Shown in pieces: positions 1-10,358 of a DNA stretch of 64,000 nt. How positions within the stretch are numbered: position 1 is the first letter of the stretch; every line of letters begins with the position of its first letter. The position numbers and the translations under genes were made by a program. A model generated the notes under the pieces. That model was not told the origin of the DNA, did no database searches, and worked only from the letters and a program-made list of their open reading frames with translations. This stretch comes from Blastomyces gilchristii SLH14081 (lineage: Eukaryota; Ascomycota; Eurotiomycetes; Onygenales; Ajellomycetaceae): the NCBI RefSeq assembly GCF_000003855.2, contig NW_003101679.1, positions 2,931,558 to 2,995,557 of the forward strand, written 5' to 3'.

Positions 1-3000
1 ATGCGTTTCTTGTCGGACTTGGTTTTGGTGTCGGTGTTGTGGAGTTTGTTTTCTTGTATCTGGCGGATGTACTCTGCTTTTTGAGGAGGGAGGACGTTGG
101 CCATGACGTTTGAGGCTGGAATACCAATCGCGGCCGCAACGGCGTGTGCTGTGGTTTGGTTGTCTCCGCTACACATGAAAACGTCTATTTTCTTGGCCTT
201 AAGGCTGGAGATCACACTTACAGCTTCGGCTCGGATTGGATCGGAAGTTGCGAAAACAATAGCAGGGACGAATTGGGAGGCATCATCTGATATTTTGCGG
301 ATAGAGAGGATTGCAGTAGACTTCGCCGCAGATTGATACTTTGTGAGCGTGTTGGCTAAGAAATAACGATCAGTTGCATTTTCGCCGGCGAGAGAGTCCA
401 ATAATCGTTGGCTTCCGATGGCTGCCTCATATTCAACTTCCGCATCGTTGAAAATTAACGAGAACGTTCCTTTCATTCCTTGTCCAGGTATTTCAGTGAG
501 GGCTGACGAAATGACAGAGACTGAGGATTTCTCTGCACAGAATTCAGCAATAGCGTTCGCGATCGGATGTGTACTGCTCTGTTCCAAAACCTTCGCCAAT
601 TCCCAGGCTACCTGCTGCTGTTCCTCGTCCTTGACAAGGATTTCATGATCGGACACTCGCAGAGTTCCTCCTTCAGTCAATGTACCCGTTTTGTCAAACA
701 CAATCGCCTCAAGCTTACTAGCCTCCTGAAAAGCCTCGCCACCACCTCTAACAAGGATTCCTCGTCTTGCGGCGAGGCCGCCCCCAACAAACAGAGCCGT
801 AGGAGCGGCCAAAGCCAAACCGCAAGGACAAGCAACCACAAAAACGGCGATGGCGAACTTTAACGACCAAAAGGCCCATCCGCCCTGAGCTCCATCGAGG
901 TAGCCAGCAGGAAGACGGCCGGAGTACCCTAAGCTGAGCCAGATTATGAAAGTGAGGATGGCGAGGAGCGTGATTACCGGTACGAAATAGCTAGTCATAA
1001 TATCCGCAACCCCTTCAACAGGGGCACGCTTGGTCAAGCCTTCTCTAACAACAGCGACGATTTGATCAAGCATGGACGTGCTACCGATGTCGGATACTCG
1101 GATGTATACTGGCTGTCCAACGTTCACTGACCCAGAGTATACCTTATCTCCAGCAATTTTTGCAACGGGCTTCGACTCCCCTGTCAGTGAGCTCTCGTCA
1201 AACCGATAAGACTCGGAGCTGGTCACAATTCCGTCAGCTGGAGGGGAGGAGCCGTGTGGGATGTTGACGATATCGCCCACCTCCAGGAGATCAACGCTGA
1301 TACGTTGGAGTGTGCTGCCAGGAGAGGCGTCAGGGCTCGTCGAGGGGGAATCAACCACTAGAAGAGCCTCTGAGGGACGAAGTTTACCTAGGGACGCAAC
1401 AGCATCACCTGCTTTCGCTTTGCTGTAAGCTTCCAAAAACCGACCAGCAAGGATGAACAGAGTAAGGAAAACGACGGTGTCAAAATAAGGCGACATGTGG
1501 GCTTGGTGTCCGTCTGCTCTAGCTGCGACACCGAGCAGAGCAATTGAGGCAAAATAAGCCACAGAAGTACCCGCAGAAATGAGTAAGTTCATGCTCCCAA
1601 AGCGGTAAAATCTTCGTAAAATGGGCACTTTGCTCCCAGGTCTCCATAAAGCTCGGATCTCTTTGAAAGCACGGACATGGAAAACATCCGCGCCGTAGCA
1701 CATGACAGGCGTGGTGATGATAAACAAGGCCCATTCCAGACGGGTTACCTGCCCTGCCCATATCGGTTCGTAGAAGTATATTCTCATGCTGTCGGTTGAA
1801 GGTACCAGTGACATCCAGACAATACCTATCAGGAAAGTTGGAATCGCGGCGATGAATACAAACAGCAAACGTAGAAGAAGGCGGCGTCTTTCGCGGTGCT
1901 GCATCTCACGCGAACGGTCTTCAATGGTTGGGGGATGGTATACGCTAGCTTTAAAAGCGTCATTGGCGGATTCGATAACGGCAATTATATTTCGGACGGT
2001 CATAGAAGGGGGGTTCGGTTTGTAAGTCACTGAAACAACAGGATGCTTGAGCGTAGGGCTTTTGACGACTGAGACCGATTCGTCCATTGCTTCCAACACA
2101 GTAAGGACCTTTTCAGGGCAGTGATGGCAAAACATGCCATCAACTTGAATTTCAACCGTCCGATGCAGGGGGCCGTCACCGTCAGTTTTGCCATCTTTGA
2201 GCTGAGCACACTCAGTAACCACAAGTTCGTATCCAAGCCCCTGGACAGTTTGCTTGATTTCATCGAGTGTGTCAATCCCCTCGAACTCAAACTTTCCATT
2301 GGATCCCAGAAGGTCGACAACAACATTAGTAACAGATGGGATTTCCTGGACTCCGCGCGTAATAGTTCCCACGCATGAACCGCAGGTCATTCCCCCGATG
2401 CTGGCAGTGGCAGTATAGATGTTGCGGCGATGCGATGGTGATTTTTTCTGTGAAATATCTTGAAGGTCGCCTTCGAAACCAAGTTCATCGATTACTGAAA
2501 GAACTTCATCGATATTCTCTTTCGGACCCAGGATCGTGAGGGACGCACTATGCGTCAATAATGCAACGTCGACAGATTTCACGAAGCTAAGTTGCTCAAT
2601 GGCGCTCGTCAGCGTTGTAGTGCACGAAGAGCATGACATCCCAGATATGCTAATGGATGCGTTGTATTCCTCGTCAGCCAGGGTGAAACCCTTCTCGAGA
2701 TCGGGGACATCACTCCGTTCAGTCCATGATTCGGGCGCCACCTTCTCTCGCTGTTTGCCAAGGTCACCATTTATCGGGCCTTTCTCCCCAACAGCATTAT
2801 GATGTGGGAAGATCGATAAGCCTTTCTTTTCATCTCCTTGGGTTTTCCCCTGCTCTTCAGCTCGACAGGCGTCGCAGTTGTCAATATGCACCCTGTTCCT
2901 GGCCTGTTTGCTTTTGCCACCCTGAGCAGGTGTGCGGAAAAGATGACGTTCTATGAATGGACTTGGCGACTCGGAAACGTCAATGTTGCTTATTTCGGCT

Positions 3001-3308
3001 GCTGAATCATCGCTAGAACTTGCATGACAGACCTCGAACGCAGCCTCAATCAGAGCTCTTACGAGATCAGTGGCTGATACGCCTAGTCCGTGGCGGACTT
3101 GGACCTTATGGGCGAGGATTGTCACATCGACGCTGATGACATCGGGAATATGGAACAGGACCTCCCTCGCGTATGCCACGCATGATGTACAGTGGATATT
3201 ATTGACGAGGAGGACGGTTGTTATTTCTTTGGATTCCGCAGGCACCACAGGCACAGACGTACGGTTAGCCGCGACAGGCGGCCGTTGGATCGGCTCTTTG
3301 TCTGCCAT
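1..3308 (-). CDS. Copper-transporting P1B-type ATPase, C-terminus cut by window edge
   Basis: This is a heavy-metal P-type ATPase that uses ATP to move Cu(I) across a membrane. One uninterrupted frame of 1102 codons starts at the ATG at 3308-3306. Four N-terminal metal-binding domains are seen, with their motifs near residues 40 (HCTSC), 224 (MSCSSC), 307 (MTCGSC) and 392 (MFCHHC). An actuator TGES lies near 708, the transmembrane metal site CPC near 827 and the phosphorylated Asp in DKTGT at 872. The reading frame leaves the window before the GDGxND hinge motif and the last two membrane helices, so it is partial rather than truncated by mutation. The sequence after CPC (GLALAAPTALFVGGG) resembles, from memory, the Crp1/CrpA copper-export branch more than Golgi Ccc2. 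That subfamily choice is tentative; the ATPase call is firm. No intron is needed in the visible part. Confidence 0.93.
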   Translation of the reverse strand, partial: MADKEPIQRPPVAANRTSVPVVPAESKEITTVLLVNNIHCTSCVAYAREVLFHIPDVISVDVTILAHKVQVRHGLGVSATDLVRALIEAAFEVCHASSSDDSAAEISNIDVSESPSPFIERHLFRTPAQGGKSKQARNRVHIDNCDACRAEEQGKTQGDEKKGLSIFPHHNAVGEKGPINGDLGKQREKVAPESWTERSDVPDLEKGFTLADEEYNASISISGMSCSSCTTTLTSAIEQLSFVKSVDVALLTHSASLTILGPKENIDEVLSVIDELGFEGDLQDISQKKSPSHRRNIYTATASIGGMTCGSCVGTITRGVQEIPSVTNVVVDLLGSNGKFEFEGIDTLDEIKQTVQGLGYELVVTECAQLKDGKTDGDGPLHRTVEIQVDGMFCHHCPEKVLTVLEAMDESVSVVKSPTLKHPVVSVTYKPNPPSMTVRNIIAVIESANDAFKASVYHPPTIEDRSREMQHRERRRLLLRLLFVFIAAIPTFLIGIVWMSLVPSTDSMRIYFYEPIWAGQVTRLEWALFIITTPVMCYGADVFHVRAFKEIRALWRPGSKVPILRRFYRFGSMNLLISAGTSVAYFASIALLGVAARADGHQAHMSPYFDTVVFLTLFILAGRFLEAYSKAKAGDAVASLGKLRPSEALLVVDSPSTSPDASPGSTLQRISVDLLEVGDIVNIPHGSSPPADGIVTSSESYRFDESSLTGESKPVAKIAGDKVYSGSVNVGQPVYIRVSDIGSTSMLDQIVAVVREGLTKRAPVEGVADIMTSYFVPVITLLAILTFIIWLSLGYSGRLPAGYLDGAQGGWAFWSLKFAIAVFVVACPCGLALAAPTALFVGGGLAARRGILVRGGGEAFQEASKLEAIVFDKTGTLTEGGTLRVSDHEILVKDEEQQQVAWELAKVLEQSSTHPIANAIAEFCAEKSSVSVISSALTEIPGQGMKGTFSLIFNDAEVEYEAAIGSQRLLDSLAGENATDRYFLANTLTKYQSAAKSTAILSIRKISDDASQFVPAIVFATSDPIRAEAVSVISSLKAKKIDVFMCSGDNQTTAHAVAAAIGIPASNVMANVLPPQKAEYIRQIQENKLHNTDTKTKSDKKR

Positions 3309-4244
3309 TTTTATGGATCCCAAGACAAATGACACGTCACGGAATGTAGGCAATGACAAGATGCGTATGGTGTGATATGTGTGATATGTGTAGAATAACC
3401 GCAATGGCTCAGGATAGGTGGGAAGGGTGTGGGTATATATTTGATTTGGATGTGAGCCGTTCGCCACTGGATTTCTGCAGAGAAGTGAAACCGGCGGGTC
3501 TCTCGAAACGGAATTTGTTGGTTAAGAGGATCAAAAAGAGACGAAAGTAGAACCCCTTAATTTGATGTGCAGGAGTAACAAGTATGATTATTTGATATTT
3601 TATCAACTGTTAAGCTCCTCCAAGGTAGTAGACGTTGTAGAGCAGAAATCACAGCAAAGTGAAAAATTGATCACTTTCGAAAACAACAGACACTGGCCAT
3701 CCATATCTTATATATACGGTATATTAGAGAACCCCTAAGAAGGCCAGCTGGCTACTGCGTATGTCGGTTGTGCGAGATTATCGCGACAAAGGACCGTCAT
3801 TATTATTATTATTATTGTTTCGGTGTATGTTAGTCAACCGCGCACAAATCGCGCAACCAACCTCCATAAAACGGCCAAGGTTCGAGATCATCCTGAGAAG
3901 CTCGGCTTCCGTCATTTGGAAGGAATTTGAGTGCAAAAGCAACGAGCCTGATTTGTCAAAGATGGAGGGATTAATGCAGGTTCTCGTAGGGACAAAAAAA
4001 CCTGGGGTAAGCAGAATGAATGTAAATTTTTGGTAGATCTGGTGGCAAAATGACTTCATCAATATTTTCAACCTACCAAAGCGCAGTGAACAATATTCAA
4101 CCAAAACCCCAAAGACCAAAGAAGGAAAAATATCCCGCGGGCCATGAGCCAGAGGCAAAACAATTTAAAACAATTCTCATGTCGTTCAGCATAATACCAT
4201 TGTGGGTGTGGTGAATACCTGGCAAGGGGTTCTCAGTACCTAAT
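3309..4244. other. Intergenic region upstream of the copper ATPase
   Basis: This holds the promoter and 5' leader of the minus-strand ATPase. A TATA-like AT stretch (tatatatacgg) sits near 3710 and a short ATT trinucleotide run near 3800. Open frames here are short, have no recognisable protein features and look like chance. Confidence 0.5.
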
Positions 4245-4372
4245 AAAAAACACCAAATAGCTCTTTGCCCGGATCGAACCCGGGGCGCCTCCGTTGTCAC
4301 GTGTTAACGTATTAGTCACTCGCCTAGTCTGCCATTTTGAGTGTTAGCCGCTGCACCACGCTGTGTCTGCCA
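4245..4372 (-). ncRNA. tRNA-like Pol III element with duplicated 5' half
   Basis: Read on the minus strand, the segment contains a perfect T-arm (CCCGG-GTTCGAT-CCGGG, plus positions 4268-4284), which serves as a B box. A-box-like sequence lies about 50 nt upstream, and a T6 run (4245-4250) follows as a Pol III terminator. The 5' half occurs twice 38 nt apart: both copies begin TGGCAGAC (plus 4365-4372 and 4327-4334) and reach a TAACAC anticodon-loop-like sequence, which would read AAC (Val) in a tRNA. I could not fold a 7-bp acceptor stem (3' strand CAAAGAG has no partner), so this is more likely a tRNA pseudogene or tRNA-derived SINE than a functional tRNA. Confidence 0.42.
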
Positions 4373-4663
4373 AGCCTCTGCTTGCCCTCCCCAGGACACA
4401 GTCACCGTCCTTGCGCATTCACGAAGCCCTTCCATCTCAACAGCATATCCTCCATCACTACATAACATATCTATATCTCTCCCGCGTTTTCCTAAGCGGT
4501 ACTCTATTTAGATGACCTAGATATAGCGAGTCTATCTGTCTATTGCCCCTGCCAGCTAGTGAGTCAATCTTTGTCCTTACACACGCCTACATGCAAAAAA
4601 TTTATACTAAGCTCCTCCCTATCTAGATCTATAACAAGCCAAACGCCCGCCGGGGTTTCCGCC
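4373..4663. other. BRF1 5' leader and promoter
   Basis: This sequence lies between the tRNA-like element and the BRF1 start. It contains a minimal upstream frame (ATG ACC TAG near 4512) and a second short upstream frame starting near 4590 that ends before the BRF1 ATG. No other gene is visible. Confidence 0.4.
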
Positions 4664-7295
4664 ATGGCCAGCATGCGGCCTCCCACCCGCCTCCCCCGGG
4701 TTCCAGGCGGTGGGATCCGCGGCCCCGTCCAACGCCTCGCCAGCCTCCGCAATCCCAATCCCACCCCAATACCGCGCCCGCAACCAAAACCTACCACCCA
4801 CCTCAAGACCACCACCTGTCCAAACCCAGGCTGCCCTGCCCCAAATATTGTCGAGGACGATGGAATGAAAGTTTGTTCGGGCTGTGGTACTGTCGTCAGC
4901 GAAGCGAACATTGTCTCTGAAATCACGTTTGGTGAATCCGCATCTGGTGCGGCCATTGTGCAAGGGACCTTCGTTGGTGCGGGTCAGAGCCATGGACGCA
5001 GCTTCGGGCCCGGGTTTCAACGAGGTGGGGGCATGGAGAGTAGAGAGATCACAGAGCAAAATGGTGAGCTTTTGTCTTCTTCAACTATTTTTTTTGTGTT
5101 TTGTTTTTTTCCAAGGAAGTGGAGGGCACCACCCCTCAATTGCATTCTATGGCGCTGTTGCTGATTTGTAGCCATTAGGAAACCGTTATATTGCCCAGCT
5201 ATCTCGAGCATTGAATGTCCCAGAAAGCGCTACCAAGGCTGCTGGTCAAGTTTTCAAACTTGCAGTGGGATTAAATTTTATCCAAGGTCGCCGCACAAAG
5301 ACTGTTGCGGCCGTGTGTCTGTACATTGCCTGTCGCCGCCAGGATGGAAATACGGTCATGTTGATTGACTTTGCTGATGTGCTAATGGTATGTATATCTG
5401 TCATATTTCTGTTCCAGATTAATAGACTCTAACCGAATATTTTACTAGATTAATGTGTTTAAACTTGGTCGTGCGTACAAGCACTACTTGACGAACTACG
5501 CCGGGAGGAAACGTGTTTTATCATGAACCCCATCGACCCCGAAAGCCTAATTTACCGGTTTGCGAAGCAGCTTGAATTCGGTTCCTCGATGATGCAGGTT
5601 GCAAGCGAGGCAGTCCGCATTGTGCAGCGGATGAACCGAGATTGGATGATTACTGGGCGGCGCCCTGCAGGCATCTGCGGCGCTGCTTTGATCCTTGCAG
5701 CCCGCATGAACAACTTCCGACGAACTGTCCGCGAGGTTGTATACGTTGTTAAAGTAACGGAGCTGACAATCCATCAGCGGTTGAACGAGTTTAAAGCGAC
5801 AGAGAGCGGAGACCTCACCGTCGACCAATTCCGCTCCGTCCAACTGGAGAATTCCCATGACCCACCTTCCTTCACTCAAGGGAAGAGGTTGAAACAGGCA
5901 ATGAAGGAGAAAAGGCCCACTACGGAAATCGTAAGCGACGATGATGAGGATGGAAACACCCCAGAACCAACATCTTCCCCTGTGAACACAAGACGGGTAG
6001 ATGCAGATGGCTTCGCTATCCCAGATGTGCCCATCGATCCCGCCCTGCTAGTCGACAAAGACGACTCCCCAGATTCCACAACCAAGACGAAACGCGGCCG
6101 ACCAAAGGGCACCAAAAATTTCCGCCCCCCACCCCCAACAGAATCCGAACTAGCCTCCGAATCCGCCCTCGAATCCGAAATGCAAGAACTCCTCACAACA
6201 GGCTCGAACCTACTCGCCTCCACCAACACCACCTCTCAACCCACACCATCGACCAAACCCGCACCCCAACCCCCCAAACCCGTACCTTCCACACCTGACA
6301 TTGACGCCAGCGAATTCGACTCCGACCCAGAAGTAAAGTACTGCCTGCTCTCCCCCGCCGAAGTCGAAATCAAAGAACGTATCTGGGTCCATGAGAACAA
6401 AGACTACCTACGCACGCAGCAGGCGAAAGCGCTCAAGCGGGCGTTGGCGGAGGAGGAGGATTTGATTAATGGTCGGGTGCCGGGTATTACCCGTCGACCA
6501 CGCAAGCGGAGGAAAGGGAGGATGGGTGATGTGGGGTATTTGGAGGGGAAGGGGGAAAATGGCGAGGATGTGGATGGAAGAGGAACGAGGGCGTCGACGC
6601 CCGCAGAAGCTACGAGGCGGATGCTTGAGAAGAGAGGGTTTAGCAAGAAGATTAATTATCGGCTGTTGGAGGAGATGTATGAGGATGACGATGAGAGGAA
6701 GGGTATCAAGAGGAGGGAGAGTGAGAATGGGGAGGGTGGGGTTGGAAGGGATAGGGATAGAGATAGGGACAGGGGGAGGAGTAGGAGTGGGAGTGTATCA
6801 AGGAGTGTGCGGAGTAGCAGTGTATTTTCCGAAAGGAGTCTCGCGACTAGTGGTGCAGGTGGTCTTGGTATTCGGGGTCCCGTGAGAGAACGGGTTGTTA
6901 AGGCGATTAGGACGGGGACAACAACGGCTGTTACCGCTCCATCTACATCTACAGTCCCTGCCACAACGCCAGCGCCACTGCCAACACCATCTACACAAAC
7001 CACCACCACCGCTACTACCATCGCCGCCACCGAAAAAGAAAAAGAAGCAGAAAAAATCCCAACCCCAACCCCCACAAACCCCAACGAAGAAATCCTCGGC
7101 TACATCCCCGGCCCCGACGCGAGCGAGAATCTCGACGCAGCAGGCATGGATGAAGACGACATGGACATGGACATGGACGACGAGGATGAGGATGAGGATG
7201 AGGATGCTGACCTCGACGATCATGTCGACGAGGCGTTTGCGGGCAATTATTACGGTGGGGGCGGCGCTGATGATGATGATGACGATTATTATTAG
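4664..7295 (+). CDS. BRF1: TFIIIB subunit Brf1 (TFIIB-related factor), with an apparent frameshift
   Basis: Brf1 bridges TFIIIC, TBP and RNA polymerase III at tRNA and 5S genes. The start ATG is at 4664. Exon 1 encodes a zinc ribbon (CPNPGCP...CSGCG). Introns 5064-5178 and 5388-5448 have GT-AG ends and join conserved sequence in phase. Two cyclin-fold repeats follow (KTVAAVCLYIACR; PAGICGAALILAAR). The C-terminal part holds the Brf1 homology block (about 6330-6690, PEVKYCLLSPAEVEIKERIW, then NYRLLEEMYEDDDE), an Arg/Asp- and Ser-rich segment and an Asp/Glu tail. About 818 residues if the frame is continuous. Exon 3 changes frame near 5480: sequence up to FKLGRAYK is in one frame, and DELRREETCFIMNPIDPESL is in the next. 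One missing base, expected as AAGGCACTACTTGAC, would reconcile them. This may be an assembly error or a real lesion. Confidence 0.92.
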
Positions 7296-7639
7296 GTTTT
7301 TTTTTCGTTCTGTTTGTTATTGTCATTGTTGTTGATACCTGGGTCACCTCCCCCATGTATTCTAATAGAACCAGGGGGTGGTCGTGGTCTGGACATGAAT
7401 CACTTTTGGTACATGTCCCTAGGTTAGCTACTCCGTAGTTATTGCATGTATGGATGCTTACTTAAACTCGGCCAGCTGGTTTGGCCCATCCATCCATCCA
7501 TCCATCTATTGGACGCGAACCTGGTATTTATGAACGAATTTGAATTGTGAAGAGAACAATTCTTCACTATTATATATTTTAATTTCCATTAATTTTTGCT
7601 CTCTTGAAACTGAATTTTACTTCTATTTCCTTCAGTCAT

Positions 7640-7692
<53 letters not shown>

Positions 7693-8510
7693 TGTCAGTT
7701 AAAGTTTCTTTTCTCTCTTTTTTTATTTTTTATTTCTTATTTGTTTTTCATTTATTTTTCTATTTTTCCTTGATTTGGGTTTCCCTGTTCTCCGCTCATC
7801 ATGAAAACCGATCAGAGCAAGAGAGAAAAAGTAGGGTAAAAAAGTACGAGGATTCCACTCTGCCCTGTTCCCGAGGAAGGGGAAAAAAAAGGCTAGTAAA
7901 TAAAACAATAAACGAACAGAGCAAAATAACAGATAAACAAAATAGAACAAGAACGTGTTTGCAAAGGCTCCCGGGTGGAAGAAAAAAAAAGGGCAAGAGT
8001 GGAAACCGCCATGTCAGATACCAGATAATACGGTAAGATTCATATCAAATGAATAACAATAACGCATGTGAAGGAAGAAACAAGAATGAGAACGAGAAAA
8101 CGGAAAATGGGAACAAGAAATAAAATGATACATAAAGTAGAACATGATGAGTTGTTTTGAAAGTGGATAGCCGTGCAGAAAGACTTGGCAAGCAGAAGAA
8201 AAAAGGGAAAAAAAAGAAAAGTTATTGGAACAAACCATAATAAAGAAACACACAATATCAACCCTCTTCCCAACCCGGGTCCAGAGGGAAAAGAGAAGAA
8301 GAGCGCGAGCGGACGAAGGATTCGGAACATGAACTTCGAAAAGGAGGGTCGGGCCCTCCGCTCATGTTGCGTCTGGTCGTGATGTCGAAAAGGTCGAATG
8401 AATATCCCGAAAAGATCCTATGTCGAAGCGAAAAGCCGTCAAAACACATAAAAACGCACCTTACGCGTCATATATAGAGTTTGTATCATTCGTCGTCGTC
8501 GTTGTTTATG
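7296..8510. other. Convergent intergenic region between BRF1 and a hypothetical gene
   Basis: Both flanking genes point into this region, so it carries two 3' UTRs. It includes one TACTCCGTA motif (7429-7437), a CATC run near 7490, a 44-nt T tract, and a purine-rich (A/G) stretch from about 7800 to 8300. I see no convincing gene in it. Confidence 0.5.
7643..7686. repeat. Poly-T tract, 44 nt
   Basis: An uninterrupted run of T followed by a T-rich stretch to about 7770, in the 3' region downstream of BRF1. It may be a retroposed poly-A tail in antisense, or simply a mononucleotide repeat. Its exact length is unreliable in any assembly. Confidence 0.9.
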
Positions 8511-9779
8511 TCACCAGTTGTCAATATCCATCCCCATCCCCACCTCCATATCCATACCCATACCCATCGCATTTCCAGCTCCATCTCCAACCCCACCACC
8601 ACCAGCACCGTTAACACACCCAATCAACACCCCTTTATCCTCCATAACCCTCTCCACTCCTGTTTTTATCGACTCTACCGCCGACGCTGCGAAGGAAGCC
8701 CTCAAGAGCACTGACCCATCTTCATAACGAATGGGCACCTCGCGCAGATTCCTTATGCAGGAATCCCAATCATTACCCACTAGCCGCGCTTCAGCCAGGT
8801 CTTCGCTGAAGAGGTAAAAGCGTGATCCCATCCCATTGGCATCTATATTCGTGTTTGTATTTGGAACCGAAGAAGATGAAGATGAAGAAGCAGGAACCCG
8901 CCCTGCAACCAGAAACGCCCCGACCCCACGATGTCTGAGCAGAATTTCCGCCTGGGCAATCCACGCCGCGTAGTGGTTCTGTATATACCGTTCCCAGCCG
9001 CGGAGAGCGGCGGCGACGTCTTCGTCGTCTGTGCGGGAGACGCGTTGCCAGCTTATGCCGAGGAGGAGGGTGATGGAGTCGAGTTGTGGCTCCTGTGGGA
9101 TCAGGGGGTGGGAGGAAGAGAATGAGGAAGAGGCGGGTTGGCGTTTGGGTTGGTGGAGCTGGTAGTTGCTATCGTGGTTTGGTGGTGTTGACGATGAGGT
9201 GGATTGAAGCTTGGTTTGGATTGTAGCCATGGTGTTGTCGTCCCAGGTAGATGCTGAGGAGGACGTATCTAAGCGTTGCGATTTGCGGCTACGTAGGTCT
9301 GAAGAAGATGATGGATGGTTGGGAGTTCCATCATGGTTGAAGGGGACCATGGCCTCGCCGTATGTTGGATCTACCTCTTCAATTGCAGGGGAAGAAGTGG
9401 TCGTGGAGCCGAACCCGCTATCGCGCTGGTCATCATCAATTGAATAGGGGGTGGAAGAGACGTAATCGTCACGCGAGCGTTTACGCGAAGGGTTCATTGT
9501 CAGCGGAGTGGAGGACGAGGAGGACGACGGAGAAGCAGGTTTCCAGGTAGGATTTTTGGTGGTGGTGGAAGGACTGGGGGCAGAAGCAGCAGCAACAGCA
9601 GAAGAAGAAAGGGATGTAGAGGAGGTTGAGGGTTTTGAATGAGTGGATCCGTTGATGTTCATGGCGGAGGAGAAGAAGGTAGAGCAGGCTGGATCGGTAT
9701 GGAAGAATTCAGGAGATGACGATGAGGGATAGACGGCAACGGGACCGACTGGGAGGTTGTAGACGAGCGGATGGCCCAT
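8511..9779 (-). CDS. Ser-rich hypothetical protein, 422 aa
   Basis: A single-exon frame; I chose the ATG at 9779 (MGHPLVYNLPVGPVAVYP) because the open frame upstream is only a low-complexity Leu run without an ATG. The N-terminal 230 residues are low-complexity Ser/Thr/Pro with a basic patch (NPSRKRSRDDY) that could be a nuclear localisation signal. From about residue 235 there is an ordered-looking part (LDSITLLLGISWQRVSR, then GWERYIQNHYAAWIAQAEILL) with alternating hydrophobic residues that suggest helices. A Ser run interrupts it, and the end is Gly/Met-rich (GMGMDMEVGMGMDIDNW). I recognise no family. Codon use, length and the conserved-looking C-terminal half support a real gene; function unknown. 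Confidence 0.72.
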   Translation of the reverse strand: MGHPLVYNLPVGPVAVYPSSSSPEFFHTDPACSTFFSSAMNINGSTHSKPSTSSTSLSSSAVAAASAPSPSTTTKNPTWKPASPSSSSSSTPLTMNPSRKRSRDDYVSSTPYSIDDDQRDSGFGSTTTSSPAIEEVDPTYGEAMVPFNHDGTPNHPSSSSDLRSRKSQRLDTSSSASTWDDNTMATIQTKLQSTSSSTPPNHDSNYQLHQPKRQPASSSFSSSHPLIPQEPQLDSITLLLGISWQRVSRTDDEDVAAALRGWERYIQNHYAAWIAQAEILLRHRGVGAFLVAGRVPASSSSSSSVPNTNTNIDANGMGSRFYLFSEDLAEARLVGNDWDSCIRNLREVPIRYEDGSVLLRASFAASAVESIKTGVERVMEDKGVLIGCVNGAGGGGVGDGAGNAMGMGMDMEVGMGMDIDNW

Positions 9780-10315
9780 TTCAACCAATTTTCCTGGTGT
9801 ACTTGTGTGTATTTTTGTAAGGAGGTTATCGGAAGTAATCTGGTTTTGGTTAAAGAAGAAGATGTAGGGCTTGAATATCAGTTGAGAGACGAGTGGTAGC
9901 AATAGTAGGAGTAGTAGTAGAAGTAGTAGCAAAGATGAAAGCTATAGCAACCTATAGAACAGGGTATAGTCTAGGTCAATATGAAATGAAATAAAAAATC
10001 AAGGAAGAAGAAAATTAAGAAGAAGAAATATGAAGTCGTAACCGAAAGACAAGATTGAGGGCTGGCAGCGTCGTTATGGGATGAGGAGGACAGGGAGTAG
10101 TGGGACAACGGGAAGCTGCGAGGAGCTTAGAGGTCGGAGCTATGTCGATCAGGTAGGTAGGGTAGGAGGTGTAGCAGAAGCACTACTGTACGGAGTAGAA
10201 GCGGAAGCAAAGGAAGAAGTAAGCAGAAAGAGAGGATGGGATGGGAAGGATATAAGTACACAAACAAGTAAGCGGCCCCTCAGCTGGGGGAGAGGAAGCC
10301 AGGTCACATTGAGTA

Positions 10316-10358
<43 letters not shown>

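Noticed and set aside
3778..4158. 126-codon minus-strand frame upstream of the copper ATPase
   Set aside because: No recognisable domain, contains an Asn run from an ATT microsatellite and lies in a promoter region.
4559..5164. Earlier start for BRF1 upstream of 4664
   Set aside because: The extension begins with GTG, not ATG, and the ATG at 4664 gives a normal N-terminus just ahead of the zinc ribbon.
6656..7356. Several long antisense or alternate frames over the BRF1 tail
   Set aside because: They mirror the Asp/Glu and Arg/Ser low-complexity repeats of BRF1 and have no independent support.
8511..9932. N-terminal extension of the Ser-rich hypothetical with a Leu-rich signal-like segment
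   Set aside because: The extension starts at a TTG and encodes a CTA/CTT repeat. The first ATG in frame is at 9779, with no sign of a true signal peptide.
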